From the NCBI GenBank assembly GCA_003149565.1, contig QCWH01000031.1:1-39616 (forward strand): a stretch of DNA of 39,616 nucleotides, written 5' to 3'. Under the pieces are notes generated by a model. The model was not told the DNA's origin. It was given only the letters and a program-made list of their open reading frames with translations, and searched no databases. The DNA comes from Marivita sp. XM-24bin2 (GTDB taxonomy: Bacteria; Pseudomonadota; Alphaproteobacteria; Rhodobacterales; Rhodobacteraceae). This document shows positions 8,156-16,522 of this stretch, piece after piece; the first letter of the stretch is position 1, and every line of letters starts with the position of its first letter. The translations under genes were made by a program, and so were the position numbers.

Positions 8156-9532
8156 ATGAAAGTTATCATCTGCGGAGCGGGTCAGGTCGGGTGGCAGATT
8201 GCGCGGCATCTGTCGGGCGAGCGCAATGACGTGACCGTTGTCGACAACAATGCCGATCTGGTGCGGCGAGCAACGGACAGCCTTGATGTACAAGGCATTG
8301 CTGGCTTTGCCTCATATCCGGATGTGCTGGATCAGGCGGGTGCGCGGGACGCGGATATGATCATCGCGGCGACCCATTCGGACGAGGTCAATATGGTGAC
8401 CTGTCAGGTCGCGCATTCGGTGTTCGAGGTGCCCCGCAAGATCGCGCGACTGCGGTCGAAAAGCTATCTGACGGCGATTTATTCGGACCTCTACCGCCGC
8501 GATCACATGCCGATCGATGTGGTGATCAGCCCCGAGATGGAGGTGGCGGAGGCCGCGCTGCAGCGTCTCAACGCGCCTGCGGCTTTTGATACGGAAAAGT
8601 TCCTGGATGGCGATGCGGCGCTGATGGGCCTGACGATTGACGAGGACTGTCCGATCATCAACACGCCGCTCAAGCAGCTGACGGATCTGTTCTCGACCCT
8701 GCGCAGCATCGTTGTGGGAATCCGGCGCGAGGGCACTCTGTTCGCACCGGAGTCCGGGGACCAGATCTTTGCGGGCGATTCTTGTTATGTCATGGCGCAT
8801 AATGAAGACGTGCGGCGCACGCTCGAGATTTTCGGCAAGACCCATCGCAAGCAGGAGCGTGTGGTGATTGTGGGCGGCGGCAATGTCGGTCTGATGGTCG
8901 CCAAAACGCTGGAGAAGCGCGCCGACCGGGTGCGGGTCAAGGTGATCGAACGCAACCGAAAGATCGCGGAACGGGCGGCCGAGGCGCTGGAGCGGACCAT
9001 TGTGCTCAATGGAGACGGGCTGGATGTGAGCCTGCTGGCGGAGGCCAATATCGAACGCGCGGATGCGGTGCTGTGCGTCACGGATGACGACAAGACCAAC
9101 ATGCTGGCGGCGGTGCGGGCCAAGTCCGAGGGCTGCAGGATGGCGATTGCGCTGATCAATGACCCGACGCTTGAGCCGCTGATGGAGCCGCTGGGGATCG
9201 ACGCCTATATCAACCCGCGCTCAGTCACGGTGAGTTCGATCCTGCGCCATTTCCGCCACGGCCGGGTGCGCTCGGTGTATTCGATTGGCGATGCCGAGGC
9301 GGAGGTGATCGAGGCAGAAGTGCTGTCGACCTCGCCGATGGCGGGCCAGAAGCTGCGAGATATCGACTTTCCGGAAGGTGTGATCGTTGGGGCTGTGCGC
9401 AAAGATGGCAAGGTCAAGCGCCCGATCGGCACAATGATCATCGAGGAGGGCGATCAGGTGGTGCTCTTTGCCCTGGCCAAAGATGTGCCGGAGGTCGAAC
9501 GCCTGCTTCAGGTGTCGATCGACTTCTTCTGA
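8156..9532 (+). CDS. trkA: Trk system potassium uptake protein TrkA
   Basis: The 458-residue cytoplasmic protein regulates the K+ channel TrkH through nucleotide binding. Two tandem RCK modules are visible: the first begins MKVIICGAGQVGWQIARHLS (NAD-binding GxGxxG at 7-12) and the second RVVIVGGGNVGLMVAKTLEK around residue 240, each followed by a TrkA-C ligand domain. The length is normal for two-module TrkA. The ATG at 8156 is chosen because the Rossmann strand starts immediately; no good ribosome binding site precedes it. trkH begins 4 bases after its stop. In Rhodobacterales and relatives trkA usually follows the nitrogen regulator genes ntrY-ntrX; here the nas cluster and a gene-free gap lie upstream instead. 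Confidence 0.95.
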   Translation: MKVIICGAGQVGWQIARHLSGERNDVTVVDNNADLVRRATDSLDVQGIAGFASYPDVLDQAGARDADMIIAATHSDEVNMVTCQVAHSVFEVPRKIARLRSKSYLTAIYSDLYRRDHMPIDVVISPEMEVAEAALQRLNAPAAFDTEKFLDGDAALMGLTIDEDCPIINTPLKQLTDLFSTLRSIVVGIRREGTLFAPESGDQIFAGDSCYVMAHNEDVRRTLEIFGKTHRKQERVVIVGGGNVGLMVAKTLEKRADRVRVKVIERNRKIAERAAEALERTIVLNGDGLDVSLLAEANIERADAVLCVTDDDKTNMLAAVRAKSEGCRMAIALINDPTLEPLMEPLGIDAYINPRSVTVSSILRHFRHGRVRSVYSIGDAEAEVIEAEVLSTSPMAGQKLRDIDFPEGVIVGAVRKDGKVKRPIGTMIIEEGDQVVLFALAKDVPEVERLLQVSIDFF

Positions 9533-9536
9533 TCCG

Positions 9537-11051
9537 ATGGAGTTGCTTTACCGCCTGCCACTGATGTTGCTGCTGACGGGGATCGCGTCGGCGTCGATGA
9601 TCCTGCCCGCCAGCGTTGCGCTATGGGCTGATGCCCATCAGGATGCGCGGTCGTTCTTCTATTCCGGTCTGGTGGGGCTGATCGTCTGTGCCCTGATCGG
9701 ATTTGCCTTGGGAAACAGGCCCCACAATCGCAACGCCATCCGGCAACTGCTGTCGCTTCTGGCGAGTTTTATCCTGTTGCCTGCAGTTCTGGCGGTGCCG
9801 TTCTACGAATCGGTGCAGACCACATCCTTTCTGAACGCCTATCTCGAAATGGTGTCGAGCCTTTCCACTACCGGACTTCCATTGTTTGAGCCGGAACGCC
9901 TGTCGATGGCGGAACATCTGTGGCGGGCGCAGGTGGCGTGGATGGGCGGTTTGCTGATGTGGGTGGCGGCGGCTGCGATTCTGGCGCCGCTGAATCTGGG
10001 TGGCTTCGAGGTGACATCGCTGGGTGAGCCCGGTCAGGACGTGATCGCCGGTGCCGCGCGGCGCGACACGGCCAATCCCGCAAGCCGCTTGACGCGCAGT
10101 GCCAGTGTTCTGGTGCCAGCCTACATGCTGCTGACATTGGCGCTCTGGGTCTTGCTGCTGGTCACCGGGGACAGGCCCTTTGTGGCGGCGACGCATGCAA
10201 TGAGTGTCATGTCGACCTCGGGGATCTCTCCGGTTGGCGGCCCCGATGGGGCGACCAGCGGCATCGCGGGCGAAGCGATCATGGCAGTCTTCCTGTTATT
10301 CGCCCTGTCCCGAGTGACGTTCTCGCAAGACACAAGCAGCGCGCACAAGGCCGGTCTTTTCTACGATCCAGAGTTTCGACTTGGACTGCTGATCGTGGTG
10401 ACCGTGCCGACCTTACTTGTTTTGCGCCATTTTGTGGCCGCGCTGGATATTGGCGATCAGAACAATGTGGTGGCAGCCCTGCGCGCCTTTTGGGGTGCGG
10501 CTTTTACCGTCTTGTCGTTCCTTACCACCCACGGGTTTGCAAGCGTCGACTGGATTGACGCTCAGGCCTGGTCGGGGCTTGAAACTCCGGGCCTGATCCT
10601 GATGGGACTTGCCCTGATCGGCGGCGGCGTGGCCACCACAGCGGGCGGGGTCAAACTTCTGCGTGTTTTTGCCCTGCTGACCAACGGCATGCGTGAGGTG
10701 GACCGGCTGGTGCACCCATCCTCGATTGGTCGGTCGGGTCTTGTCTCGCGCCGCACGCGACGGGAGGGCGCGTTCATCGCCTGGGTCTTTTTCATGATCT
10801 TTGCGATCACTTTGGCAGCAACCACAGTGGCTTTGGCCGCCTTCAGTATTCCGTTCGAGCAAGCATTGGTGCTGGCAGTGGCCAGCCTGTCAAATTGCGG
10901 GCCGCTGGTCGAGGTTGTTGAGGCGGGCCGGTTGACGCTGATCGAGCTTGGTCCGGGGCCGAAGGCCGTTGCGGCTATGGCCATGATTATGGGGCGGCTG
11001 GAAATGCTGGCCCTTGTGGTCATTTTGATACCAGATCTCTGGCGAGACTGA
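9537..11051 (+). CDS. trkH: Trk/Ktr-type potassium channel subunit TrkH
   Basis: The 504-residue polytopic membrane protein forms the K+ path controlled by TrkA. It consists of four membrane-pore-membrane repeats, and four pore loops with their conserved glycine can be read in order: LSTTGLPLF, MSTSGISPV, LTTHGFASV and LSNCGPLVE. The first two membrane helices begin close to the N-terminus (MELLYRLPLMLLLTGIASAS). The frame is open 23 codons upstream inside trkA, but the ATG at 9537 just after the trkA stop fits the usual start. Only the 4-base gap separates it from trkA, so the two are surely one transcript. Products of this family may carry K+ with H+ or Na+; the sequence does not decide this. 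Confidence 0.95.
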   Translation: MELLYRLPLMLLLTGIASASMILPASVALWADAHQDARSFFYSGLVGLIVCALIGFALGNRPHNRNAIRQLLSLLASFILLPAVLAVPFYESVQTTSFLNAYLEMVSSLSTTGLPLFEPERLSMAEHLWRAQVAWMGGLLMWVAAAAILAPLNLGGFEVTSLGEPGQDVIAGAARRDTANPASRLTRSASVLVPAYMLLTLALWVLLLVTGDRPFVAATHAMSVMSTSGISPVGGPDGATSGIAGEAIMAVFLLFALSRVTFSQDTSSAHKAGLFYDPEFRLGLLIVVTVPTLLVLRHFVAALDIGDQNNVVAALRAFWGAAFTVLSFLTTHGFASVDWIDAQAWSGLETPGLILMGLALIGGGVATTAGGVKLLRVFALLTNGMREVDRLVHPSSIGRSGLVSRRTRREGAFIAWVFFMIFAITLAATTVALAAFSIPFEQALVLAVASLSNCGPLVEVVEAGRLTLIELGPGPKAVAAMAMIMGRLEMLALVVILIPDLWRD

Positions 11052-11065
11052 GCCATACCCACGCA

Positions 11066-11113
11066 CTTGGCGAAATTCCTTGTTTTTCCACTGGAATTTA
11101 ACAGAGTGCCAAG
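11066..11113 (+). promoter_or_regulatory. nested inverted repeats upstream of hfq
   Basis: CTTGGC (11066-11071) pairs with GCCAAG (11108-11113), and inside it AAATTCC (11073-11079) pairs with GGAATTT (11093-11099). The structure lies between the trkH stop and the hfq ATG, 60 bases before hfq. There is no terminal T-run. It may be an operator or an hfq 5' leader structure; Hfq is known to regulate its own message in other bacteria. Confidence 0.35.
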
Positions 11114-11173
11114 ACATAGTGACCGCAAATCACGAATGTCGGCGCGACAAAAGCAAGAACAAAGGCAAATTTT

Positions 11174-11413
11174 ATGGCATCTGACAAGCAGAACCTTCAG
11201 GACGCATTTTTGAATCACGTCCGCAAGACGAAGGTGCCGGTGACTGTTTTCTTGATCAATGGCGTCAAATTGCAGGGCGTGATCACCTGGTTTGACAACT
11301 TCTGTGTGCTCCTGCGCCGGGATGGGCAATCGCAGCTTGTTTACAAGCACGCCATCTCGACGATTATGCCGGCGCAGCCGATCAATCTCTATGACGGCGA
11401 AGGCGAAAATTGA
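11174..11413 (+). CDS. hfq: RNA chaperone Hfq
   Basis: The 79-residue protein is a bacterial Sm protein that forms a hexameric ring and helps small RNAs pair with messages. The Sm1 motif is clear ([20 protein letters not shown], residues 22-41, then DNFCVLLRR) and Sm2 is [10 protein letters not shown]. It has the short C-terminus typical of Alphaproteobacteria, ending NLYDGEGEN. The ATG at 11174 has AAAGGC about 8 bases upstream and the reading frame matches the family N-terminus ([16 protein letters not shown]). It overlaps the hflX TTG start by 4 bases, the widespread hfq-hflX pairing. Transcription may start in the 122-base gap after trkH, where nested inverted repeats lie. Confidence 0.98.
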   Translation: MASDKQNLQDAFLNHVRKTKVPVTVFLINGVKLQGVITWFDNFCVLLRRDGQSQLVYKHAISTIMPAQPINLYDGEGEN

Positions 11414-12684
11414 AAGAACATAACCCGCATGTGACCCGTGCGTGGGTCCTGCACCCGGACATCACAAGCGACCGACAGCGCCGGGCGGCCGAGCCTGCTT
11501 TGGCCGAAGCTGTTGCCTTGGCGGCTGCTTTGCCGGGGCTGGATGTGATCGGCAGCGACGTTGTGCGCCTGCCCAAACCTCAGCCGGGCGCGTTGTTCGG
11601 CAGCGGCAAGATCGATGAGCTGGCAGCGCTGTTCAAAGCGCAGGAGGTCGAACTGGTTCTTGTCGATGGACCTGTGACACCGGTTCAGCAGCGTAATCTC
11701 GAAAAAGCCTGGGGTGTCAAACTTCTTGATCGAACAGGTTTGATCCTTGAGATCTTCAGCGACCGCGCAGCCACCCGTGAGGGTGTGCTGCAGGTCGAAA
11801 TGGCCGCGCTCAGCTATCAGAGAACGCGTCTGGTGCGCGCTTGGACCCACCTGGAACGCCAACGCGGCGGGCTGGGATTTGTCGGTGGGCCGGGGGAAAC
11901 CCAGATCGAGGCCGACCGCCGCGCCATTGACGATCAACTTGTCCGTCTGCGTCGCCAGCTTGACAAGGTGGTCAAGACCCGAGGGTTGCACCGCGCCGCG
12001 CGCGCCAAGGTACCGTACCCGATTGTCGCGCTCGTGGGCTATACAAACGCCGGGAAATCCACGCTTTTCAATCGGTTGACCGGGGCCGAAGTGATGGCCA
12101 AGGACATGCTCTTTGCCACACTTGATCCCACCATGCGGGCCGTGCGTCTTCCGGAGGGGCCAGAGGTCATCCTGTCAGATACGGTGGGCTTTATCAGTGA
12201 TCTGCCGACCGAACTGGTCGCGGCCTTCCGCGCCACGCTGGAAGAGGTGCTTGCGGCGGATCTGATCCTGCATGTGCGCGATATCAGTCATTCCGCGACG
12301 GAAGAACAGGCGCAGGATGTGCGCGACATTCTGAACTCGCTTGGCGTGACCGACACCACGCCACTGCTGGAGGTCTGGAACAAGATCGACTCGATGGATG
12401 CTGACGAGCGCGACGCGGCTCAGGCCCGGGCAGACCGGGATGATGCCGTGTTCGCGACATCGGCTCTGACCGGTGACGGGCTTGATCCATTGCTTGAGGC
12501 GGTCAATCGTCTTCTTGAAGGTGAACGACGCACAGAAACGCTGCATCTGGGGTTTGACGAGGGCCGCAAGCGCGCCTGGCTCTTTGACAAAGCACTGGTC
12601 GAAAACGAGACGCAGAACGAGACAGGCTATACGCTTCATGTCCGTTGGTCCGCTAAAGATGCACGTCAATTCAAGACACTCTGA
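11410..12684 (+). CDS. hflX: GTPase HflX
   Basis: The 424-residue ribosome-associated GTPase rescues or splits stalled ribosomes in characterised species. The N-terminal HflX domain includes [13 protein letters not shown] and the glycine-rich linker [15 protein letters not shown] (153-167). The G domain has G1 GYTNAGKS (210-217), G3 DTVG (257-260) and G4 NKID (near 331). The start is a TTG at 11410 whose last two bases are the first two of the hfq stop (TTGA). This is the only start that keeps the N-terminus family-like, so translation is probably coupled to hfq. A two-hairpin repeat follows the stop by about 30 bases and may end the transcript. Confidence 0.95.
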   Translation: MKEHNPHVTRAWVLHPDITSDRQRRAAEPALAEAVALAAALPGLDVIGSDVVRLPKPQPGALFGSGKIDELAALFKAQEVELVLVDGPVTPVQQRNLEKAWGVKLLDRTGLILEIFSDRAATREGVLQVEMAALSYQRTRLVRAWTHLERQRGGLGFVGGPGETQIEADRRAIDDQLVRLRRQLDKVVKTRGLHRAARAKVPYPIVALVGYTNAGKSTLFNRLTGAEVMAKDMLFATLDPTMRAVRLPEGPEVILSDTVGFISDLPTELVAAFRATLEEVLAADLILHVRDISHSATEEQAQDVRDILNSLGVTDTTPLLEVWNKIDSMDADERDAAQARADRDDAVFATSALTGDGLDPLLEAVNRLLEGERRTETLHLGFDEGRKRAWLFDKALVENETQNETGYTLHVRWSAKDARQFKTL

Positions 12685-12715
12685 CGTTTCGACAGCTATG
12701 ATCTTCTTTGTTTGA

Positions 12716-12764
12716 CAAATATCCCGGGGGAGTCGCCCGCAAGGGCGACGGGGGCAGAGCCCCC
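12716..12764 (+). repeat. two-hairpin intergenic repeat, copy 1
   Basis: After CAAATATCCCGGGGGA come two adjoining perfect hairpins: GTCGCCC-GCAA-GGGCGAC (12732-12749, a GNRA loop) and GGGGGC-AGA-GCCCCC (12750-12764). It lies downstream of hflX in the hflX sense, in the gap where hflX and the acylase gene converge. A second copy with a covarying first stem lies at 37355-37402 on the other strand. It may act as terminator or message stabiliser; no long T-run follows. Confidence 0.75.
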
Positions 12765-12813
12765 ATGGTGCACCGTGCCAAATCGGCGCTGATCCTATCG
12801 GCCTTGCGACGTC

Positions 12814-15279
12814 CTACTCGCGTACCAGCCGCGTCACACCCACGGAGGCTGCACGCGCCAGATCTGCGTCGAGTGACATAGGAATATATTCCCCACGCCG
12901 CCAAAGGGTGCCAAGGTCATCGTAATGCCGCGACAGGAAATGCCCGGATTGTCCGGTTGATAGAATGAACACCGAACTGTCGGGATCGGCAAAGTCGTAG
13001 ACCCCGCGATACGCGGCACCGTGGACGTTGAGGAACGGGTTTGCGCCTTCTCCCGGCCCACGCCCCCGCATAAGAGTGTGATCGCCCCCGGACGTGCTTT
13101 GCCGGATATTCACGAAATACCTCAGGATCGGCACCTCACCCAGAACCGGGTGATCGTGGGTGGCCTGATGTGCATCGCCCCAGCGGAGCGACTCCAGCGA
13201 TGTGCCCCAGGTCTCGGAAATCCAGACCAGCGCATCGTCAAGCGCAAGGCGCGCGATGTCGGTGCAGCTTTCCTCGATCGCTGACCGGATAACGTCACAC
13301 CAGGCGCTGGCACCGTCCACATCGCGATAGACACGTTCGATGAAGAGCGGCTCTACACGTTTGAACTCTGACGCGAGCGGGCCCAGGTCATCGCGGATCA
13401 GGCGTTCCTGCAATGCGCGCAGCCAGGCTGAATAGATCAGCGGTTCTGGCAAATGCTCGTTCATTTCGCCGTTCCAATTGGCGAGCAGGTCCAGTGCGCG
13501 CTGTCGCAGCCGTTCCGGCGTGCCTTCGGGCGCGGCTTCACCGGTAAACCAGAGGTCCGCGCCAATCAAAGGCAGCAAAGCCCGTGCGGTGATCGAGACA
13601 GTGTCTAGCTGGGCTTCGATGAAACTGTCGCGTGTGTGCACTTCGCGGCCTTGCATCAGGCCTTGCCAGCGCATCACCCTTTGGCTGTCTCCCCAGTCGA
13701 AACTGACATGCAGCGGAAACGGGCGGTCGACGATCTTGTTGTTGGTGTTGCCGACGATGCCGCCTGTCGGGTTGAGAAAGACCGGGTTTGATTCGTCGGG
13801 AAACACGCCCTGCCATCGGTTTTCAGGTCGCCATCCGAGGCTTGGCAGACGGCCCTGGCTTTGATGTGCGGCGTCGCGTCGGGGCATCGCACCGATCAGT
13901 TTCATTGCGATACTGTCACCGTCGATGACGGTCAGGTTTTGTGACGGGGCGACAAAGGCCTTGGAGGCTTCCAGAGCGTCCTCGACGGATTGGGCATACA
14001 TCAAGGCGATGGCGGCCGACATCGAGGTGTCGCGCGGGCTGAGCGCGGTCCAGCTGAGCGCGGTCACGTGGCCGGGCGGTGTGATCGCACCAAGGTCGAA
14101 CTGGGTGGCGGGCAGAACCGGACCATTGTCGGTCCAGCGTAGCGTCAGCGTGACGGGGGCCGTGTCCTTGATTTCGATGATCGAGCGACGGGTGATGAAA
14201 TCCTTGTATCCGTCCGGCGTGCGGTATTGTTCGCGATTGTCGGGATTCAGCTCCTCAATGAAGATATCCTGATCGTCGAGATAGGACGAGGTAAGCCCCC
14301 AGGCGATGGAATCGGAGCGGCCTGCCATGACAGCTGGAATGCCCGGAATGGTCGCGCCGATGACGCCTCCGGAAGACAGTTGTAGGCGCGCCAGATACCA
14401 AGTCGCAGGCGCTGTGAACTGAAGGTGCGGGTCATTGGCCATCAGTGTGGACCCGGTGGCCGAACGGGTTTCATCAGCGGCCCAGGCGTTCGAGGCTCCG
14501 GCCAAGCCGCGCGGGGCCACGGGCCAGAAGAGGGGATCGGGACCGCTTTGCGCAAACTGGGTGCCGGCGGACAGATCGGGCACCAGCTGCGCGTATTCGG
14601 GCAGAGCCGCCACTCCGGCCCCCGGGATGTCGGGCAGGATGTCGGCCAGCCGGTTTGCGTCTGGCAGCAGCAGCGATGTACGGGCGCGCAGAACCTCTTC
14701 GCGCAAGTGGCTGGAGAGTTGCAGCGCCATCAGTTTGATCAGCGCCAGCGAGTCTGCCGGTTGCCAAGGTGCCAAGGGGGCGTTGAAGACAAAGAACTCG
14801 GGCGCGCCCCGGCCAAGGCTGTCCCGGTTGATCTCATCGATCCGGGAATTCACTCCGGCCGCATAGGCATCCAGCGCGTCCCGGGTACGGGCGTCCTGAA
14901 CTTGTACGGATTGAACCGCACGCGGGTAAATATCGAGGCGCCGCAACAATTTGTCGGTTTCCACGGTACGCGGGCCGAAGAGTTCCGACAGTCTTCCTTG
15001 CGCTGTGCGCCGCATGAGCGTCATCTGCCAAAGCCGGTCCTGCGCATGGGCATATCCCAAGGCGTAGAAGGCATCGCGATCGGACATCGCAAAGATATGC
15101 GGCACACCGGAATTGTCGCGCAGAATCTCGACATCGGCAGTCAGGCCTGACACCGGCACGACATTGTCATAGTTGGGGAGTGATCTCGAGGCGAGGTAAT
15201 AGACGCTTATGACGCCGATGGTGGCCAGAACCAGACCGGCTGTCGTGAGCCAAACCAAAGCTCTGAAGATCAACACCAC
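12814..15279 (-). CDS. penicillin acylase family (Ntn-hydrolase) protein, membrane anchored
   Basis: The 821-residue protein is an S45-type N-terminal nucleophile hydrolase precursor. An uncleaved-looking hydrophobic N-terminus (about residues 5-30) should place it outside the cytoplasmic membrane. The alpha part shows VEILRDNSGVPHIFA and ALGYAHAQDRLWQM. The predicted autoprocessing site is GLAGA|SNAW, making Ser263 the nucleophile and new N-terminus of the beta chain; DPHLQFTAPATWYLARLQ follows. The length suits the family. Members cleave amide side chains of beta-lactams or N-acyl homoserine lactones; substrate cannot be told from sequence. The ATG at 15279 gives the membrane segment at once. 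It is divergent from the dehydrogenase gene at 15437, sharing a 157-base promoter region. Confidence 0.88.
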   Translation of the reverse strand: MVLIFRALVWLTTAGLVLATIGVISVYYLASRSLPNYDNVVPVSGLTADVEILRDNSGVPHIFAMSDRDAFYALGYAHAQDRLWQMTLMRRTAQGRLSELFGPRTVETDKLLRRLDIYPRAVQSVQVQDARTRDALDAYAAGVNSRIDEINRDSLGRGAPEFFVFNAPLAPWQPADSLALIKLMALQLSSHLREEVLRARTSLLLPDANRLADILPDIPGAGVAALPEYAQLVPDLSAGTQFAQSGPDPLFWPVAPRGLAGASNAWAADETRSATGSTLMANDPHLQFTAPATWYLARLQLSSGGVIGATIPGIPAVMAGRSDSIAWGLTSSYLDDQDIFIEELNPDNREQYRTPDGYKDFITRRSIIEIKDTAPVTLTLRWTDNGPVLPATQFDLGAITPPGHVTALSWTALSPRDTSMSAAIALMYAQSVEDALEASKAFVAPSQNLTVIDGDSIAMKLIGAMPRRDAAHQSQGRLPSLGWRPENRWQGVFPDESNPVFLNPTGGIVGNTNNKIVDRPFPLHVSFDWGDSQRVMRWQGLMQGREVHTRDSFIEAQLDTVSITARALLPLIGADLWFTGEAAPEGTPERLRQRALDLLANWNGEMNEHLPEPLIYSAWLRALQERLIRDDLGPLASEFKRVEPLFIERVYRDVDGASAWCDVIRSAIEESCTDIARLALDDALVWISETWGTSLESLRWGDAHQATHDHPVLGEVPILRYFVNIRQSTSGGDHTLMRGRGPGEGANPFLNVHGAAYRGVYDFADPDSSVFILSTGQSGHFLSRHYDDLGTLWRRGEYIPMSLDADLARAASVGVTRLVRE

Positions 15280-15436
15280 GCGTCAGTTACCTTTCAAAAG
15301 GGACCCGGGACCGCCATTTCAGCCGCACTTGGGTACGCCGGATGCCCTACCGAACACGCAAGCCCTTGCCAAGGGGGCGGTGCAGCGTCAGGTAAAGGCA
15401 GCAGAATTTTACCGCATAAGAGAGGGAGCACGCGGC

Positions 15437-16309
15437 ATGGCAAAAGTGGCATTCTTGGGATTGGGGGTCATGGGCTACCCGATGGCGGGGCATCTGGTCA
15501 AAGCCGGGCATGACGTGACCGTTTTTAACCGGACAGCCTCAAAAGCCGAGGCCTGGGTCAAGGAGCATGGTGGTGCCCATGCGGCAACCCCGCGCGAGGC
15601 TGCGGCGGGGTGTGACTTTGTGATGTCCTGCGTCGGCAACGACGATGATCTGCGCAGCGTGTGTCTTGGCGATGATGGTGCTTTTGCGGGCATGGTTGAA
15701 GGCAGCATCTTTGTCGATCACACCACGGTGTCTGCCAAGGTCACGCGCGAGCTTTACGAAACGGGCGCAGAACGTGGCATTTCGTTTGTCGACGCGCCCA
15801 TTTCGGGTGGGCAGGCCGGAGCCGAAAATGGTGTGCTGTCGGTGATGTGCGGCGGCGACGCGGCGACCTATGCCAAGGCCGAACCCGTGATCGACGCCTA
15901 TGCCCGCATTTGCCGTCGCATCGGCGAGAGCGGCGCCGGGCAGATGACCAAGATGTGCAATCAGATCGCCATTGCGGGTCTCGTACAGGGCCTGAGCGAG
16001 GCGCTGCATTTTGCCGAGAAAGCCGGGCTTGATGGTCGCGCGGTGGTCGAGGTTATCAGCCAGGGGGCCGCCGGGTCTTGGCAGATGTCGAACCGTTACG
16101 AGACCATGATCGACGATGAATTCAATCACGGTTTTGCCGTTGACTGGATGCGCAAGGATCTTGGGATTTGTCTCGACACGGCGAATGAGGTCGGCGCGTC
16201 CCTGCCGGTGACGGCGCTGGTCGATCAGTTCTACAAGGATGTTCAGAAGCTGGGCGGCGGGCGATGGGATACGTCGAGCCTGATCAAGCGCCTGCGCGCG
16301 ATGGGGTGA
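15437..16309 (+). CDS. NAD(P)-dependent beta-hydroxyacid dehydrogenase (3-hydroxyisobutyrate/tartronate-semialdehyde type)
   Basis: The 290-residue protein belongs to the 3-hydroxyisobutyrate dehydrogenase family. The N-terminus is the dinucleotide fold VAFLGLGVMGYPMAGHL (4-20), the substrate-binding motif is DAPISGGQAGAENG (119-132), and Lys172 in GAGQMTKMCNQ is the catalytic lysine. The frame is open 76 codons upstream, across the promoter of the divergent acylase gene, but the ATG at 15437 with GAGGGAG before it and the Rossmann strand right behind is the start. The neighbours give no valine-degradation genes, so mmsB is not assigned; tartronate semialdehyde, succinic semialdehyde or other small hydroxyacids are alternatives. 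A perfect palindrome begins 8 bases after the stop and may end the transcript. Confidence 0.87.
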   Translation: MAKVAFLGLGVMGYPMAGHLVKAGHDVTVFNRTASKAEAWVKEHGGAHAATPREAAAGCDFVMSCVGNDDDLRSVCLGDDGAFAGMVEGSIFVDHTTVSAKVTRELYETGAERGISFVDAPISGGQAGAENGVLSVMCGGDAATYAKAEPVIDAYARICRRIGESGAGQMTKMCNQIAIAGLVQGLSEALHFAEKAGLDGRAVVEVISQGAAGSWQMSNRYETMIDDEFNHGFAVDWMRKDLGICLDTANEVGASLPVTALVDQFYKDVQKLGGGRWDTSSLIKRLRAMG

Positions 16310-16316
16310 TCCGCGC

Positions 16317-16360
16317 CGGTGGATGCGTCGACGCATCCACCGTTTCCGTTGACGGAAACG
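16317..16360. repeat. paired palindromes between convergent genes (repeat family B, copy 1)
   Basis: A 26-bp perfect palindrome (16317-16342; half-site CGGTGGATGCGTC) is followed, sharing two bases, by CGTTTCCGT-TG-ACGGAAACG (16341-16360), a 9-bp stem around two bases. It lies 8 bases after the dehydrogenase stop, where two genes converge, so it could end transcription from both sides. A diverged version (GATGCG...CGCATC plus GCGTTGACGG inside GGCTTT/AAAGCC) follows the gene ending at 23549. Confidence 0.75.
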
Positions 16361-16522
16361 TTTCAGGGCGAGCTTGAGCCATTCGACGCGTGGGCTTAGC
16401 CAAAGGCCCAAGCTTTACGACACGAGGCTTATTTGCCCGGGTGCCATGTCAACGGTGACGGGAACTGTACGTTTCCGCTTTCTGGGTGCAATGCGCGCCA
16501 GCCTTGTGTCATGGCAATGGAC

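Noticed and set aside
15209-15436. 76-codon N-terminal extension of the beta-hydroxyacid dehydrogenase
   Set aside because: It covers the shared promoter region and start of the divergent acylase gene, and the strong ribosome binding site plus the Rossmann fold start favour 15437.
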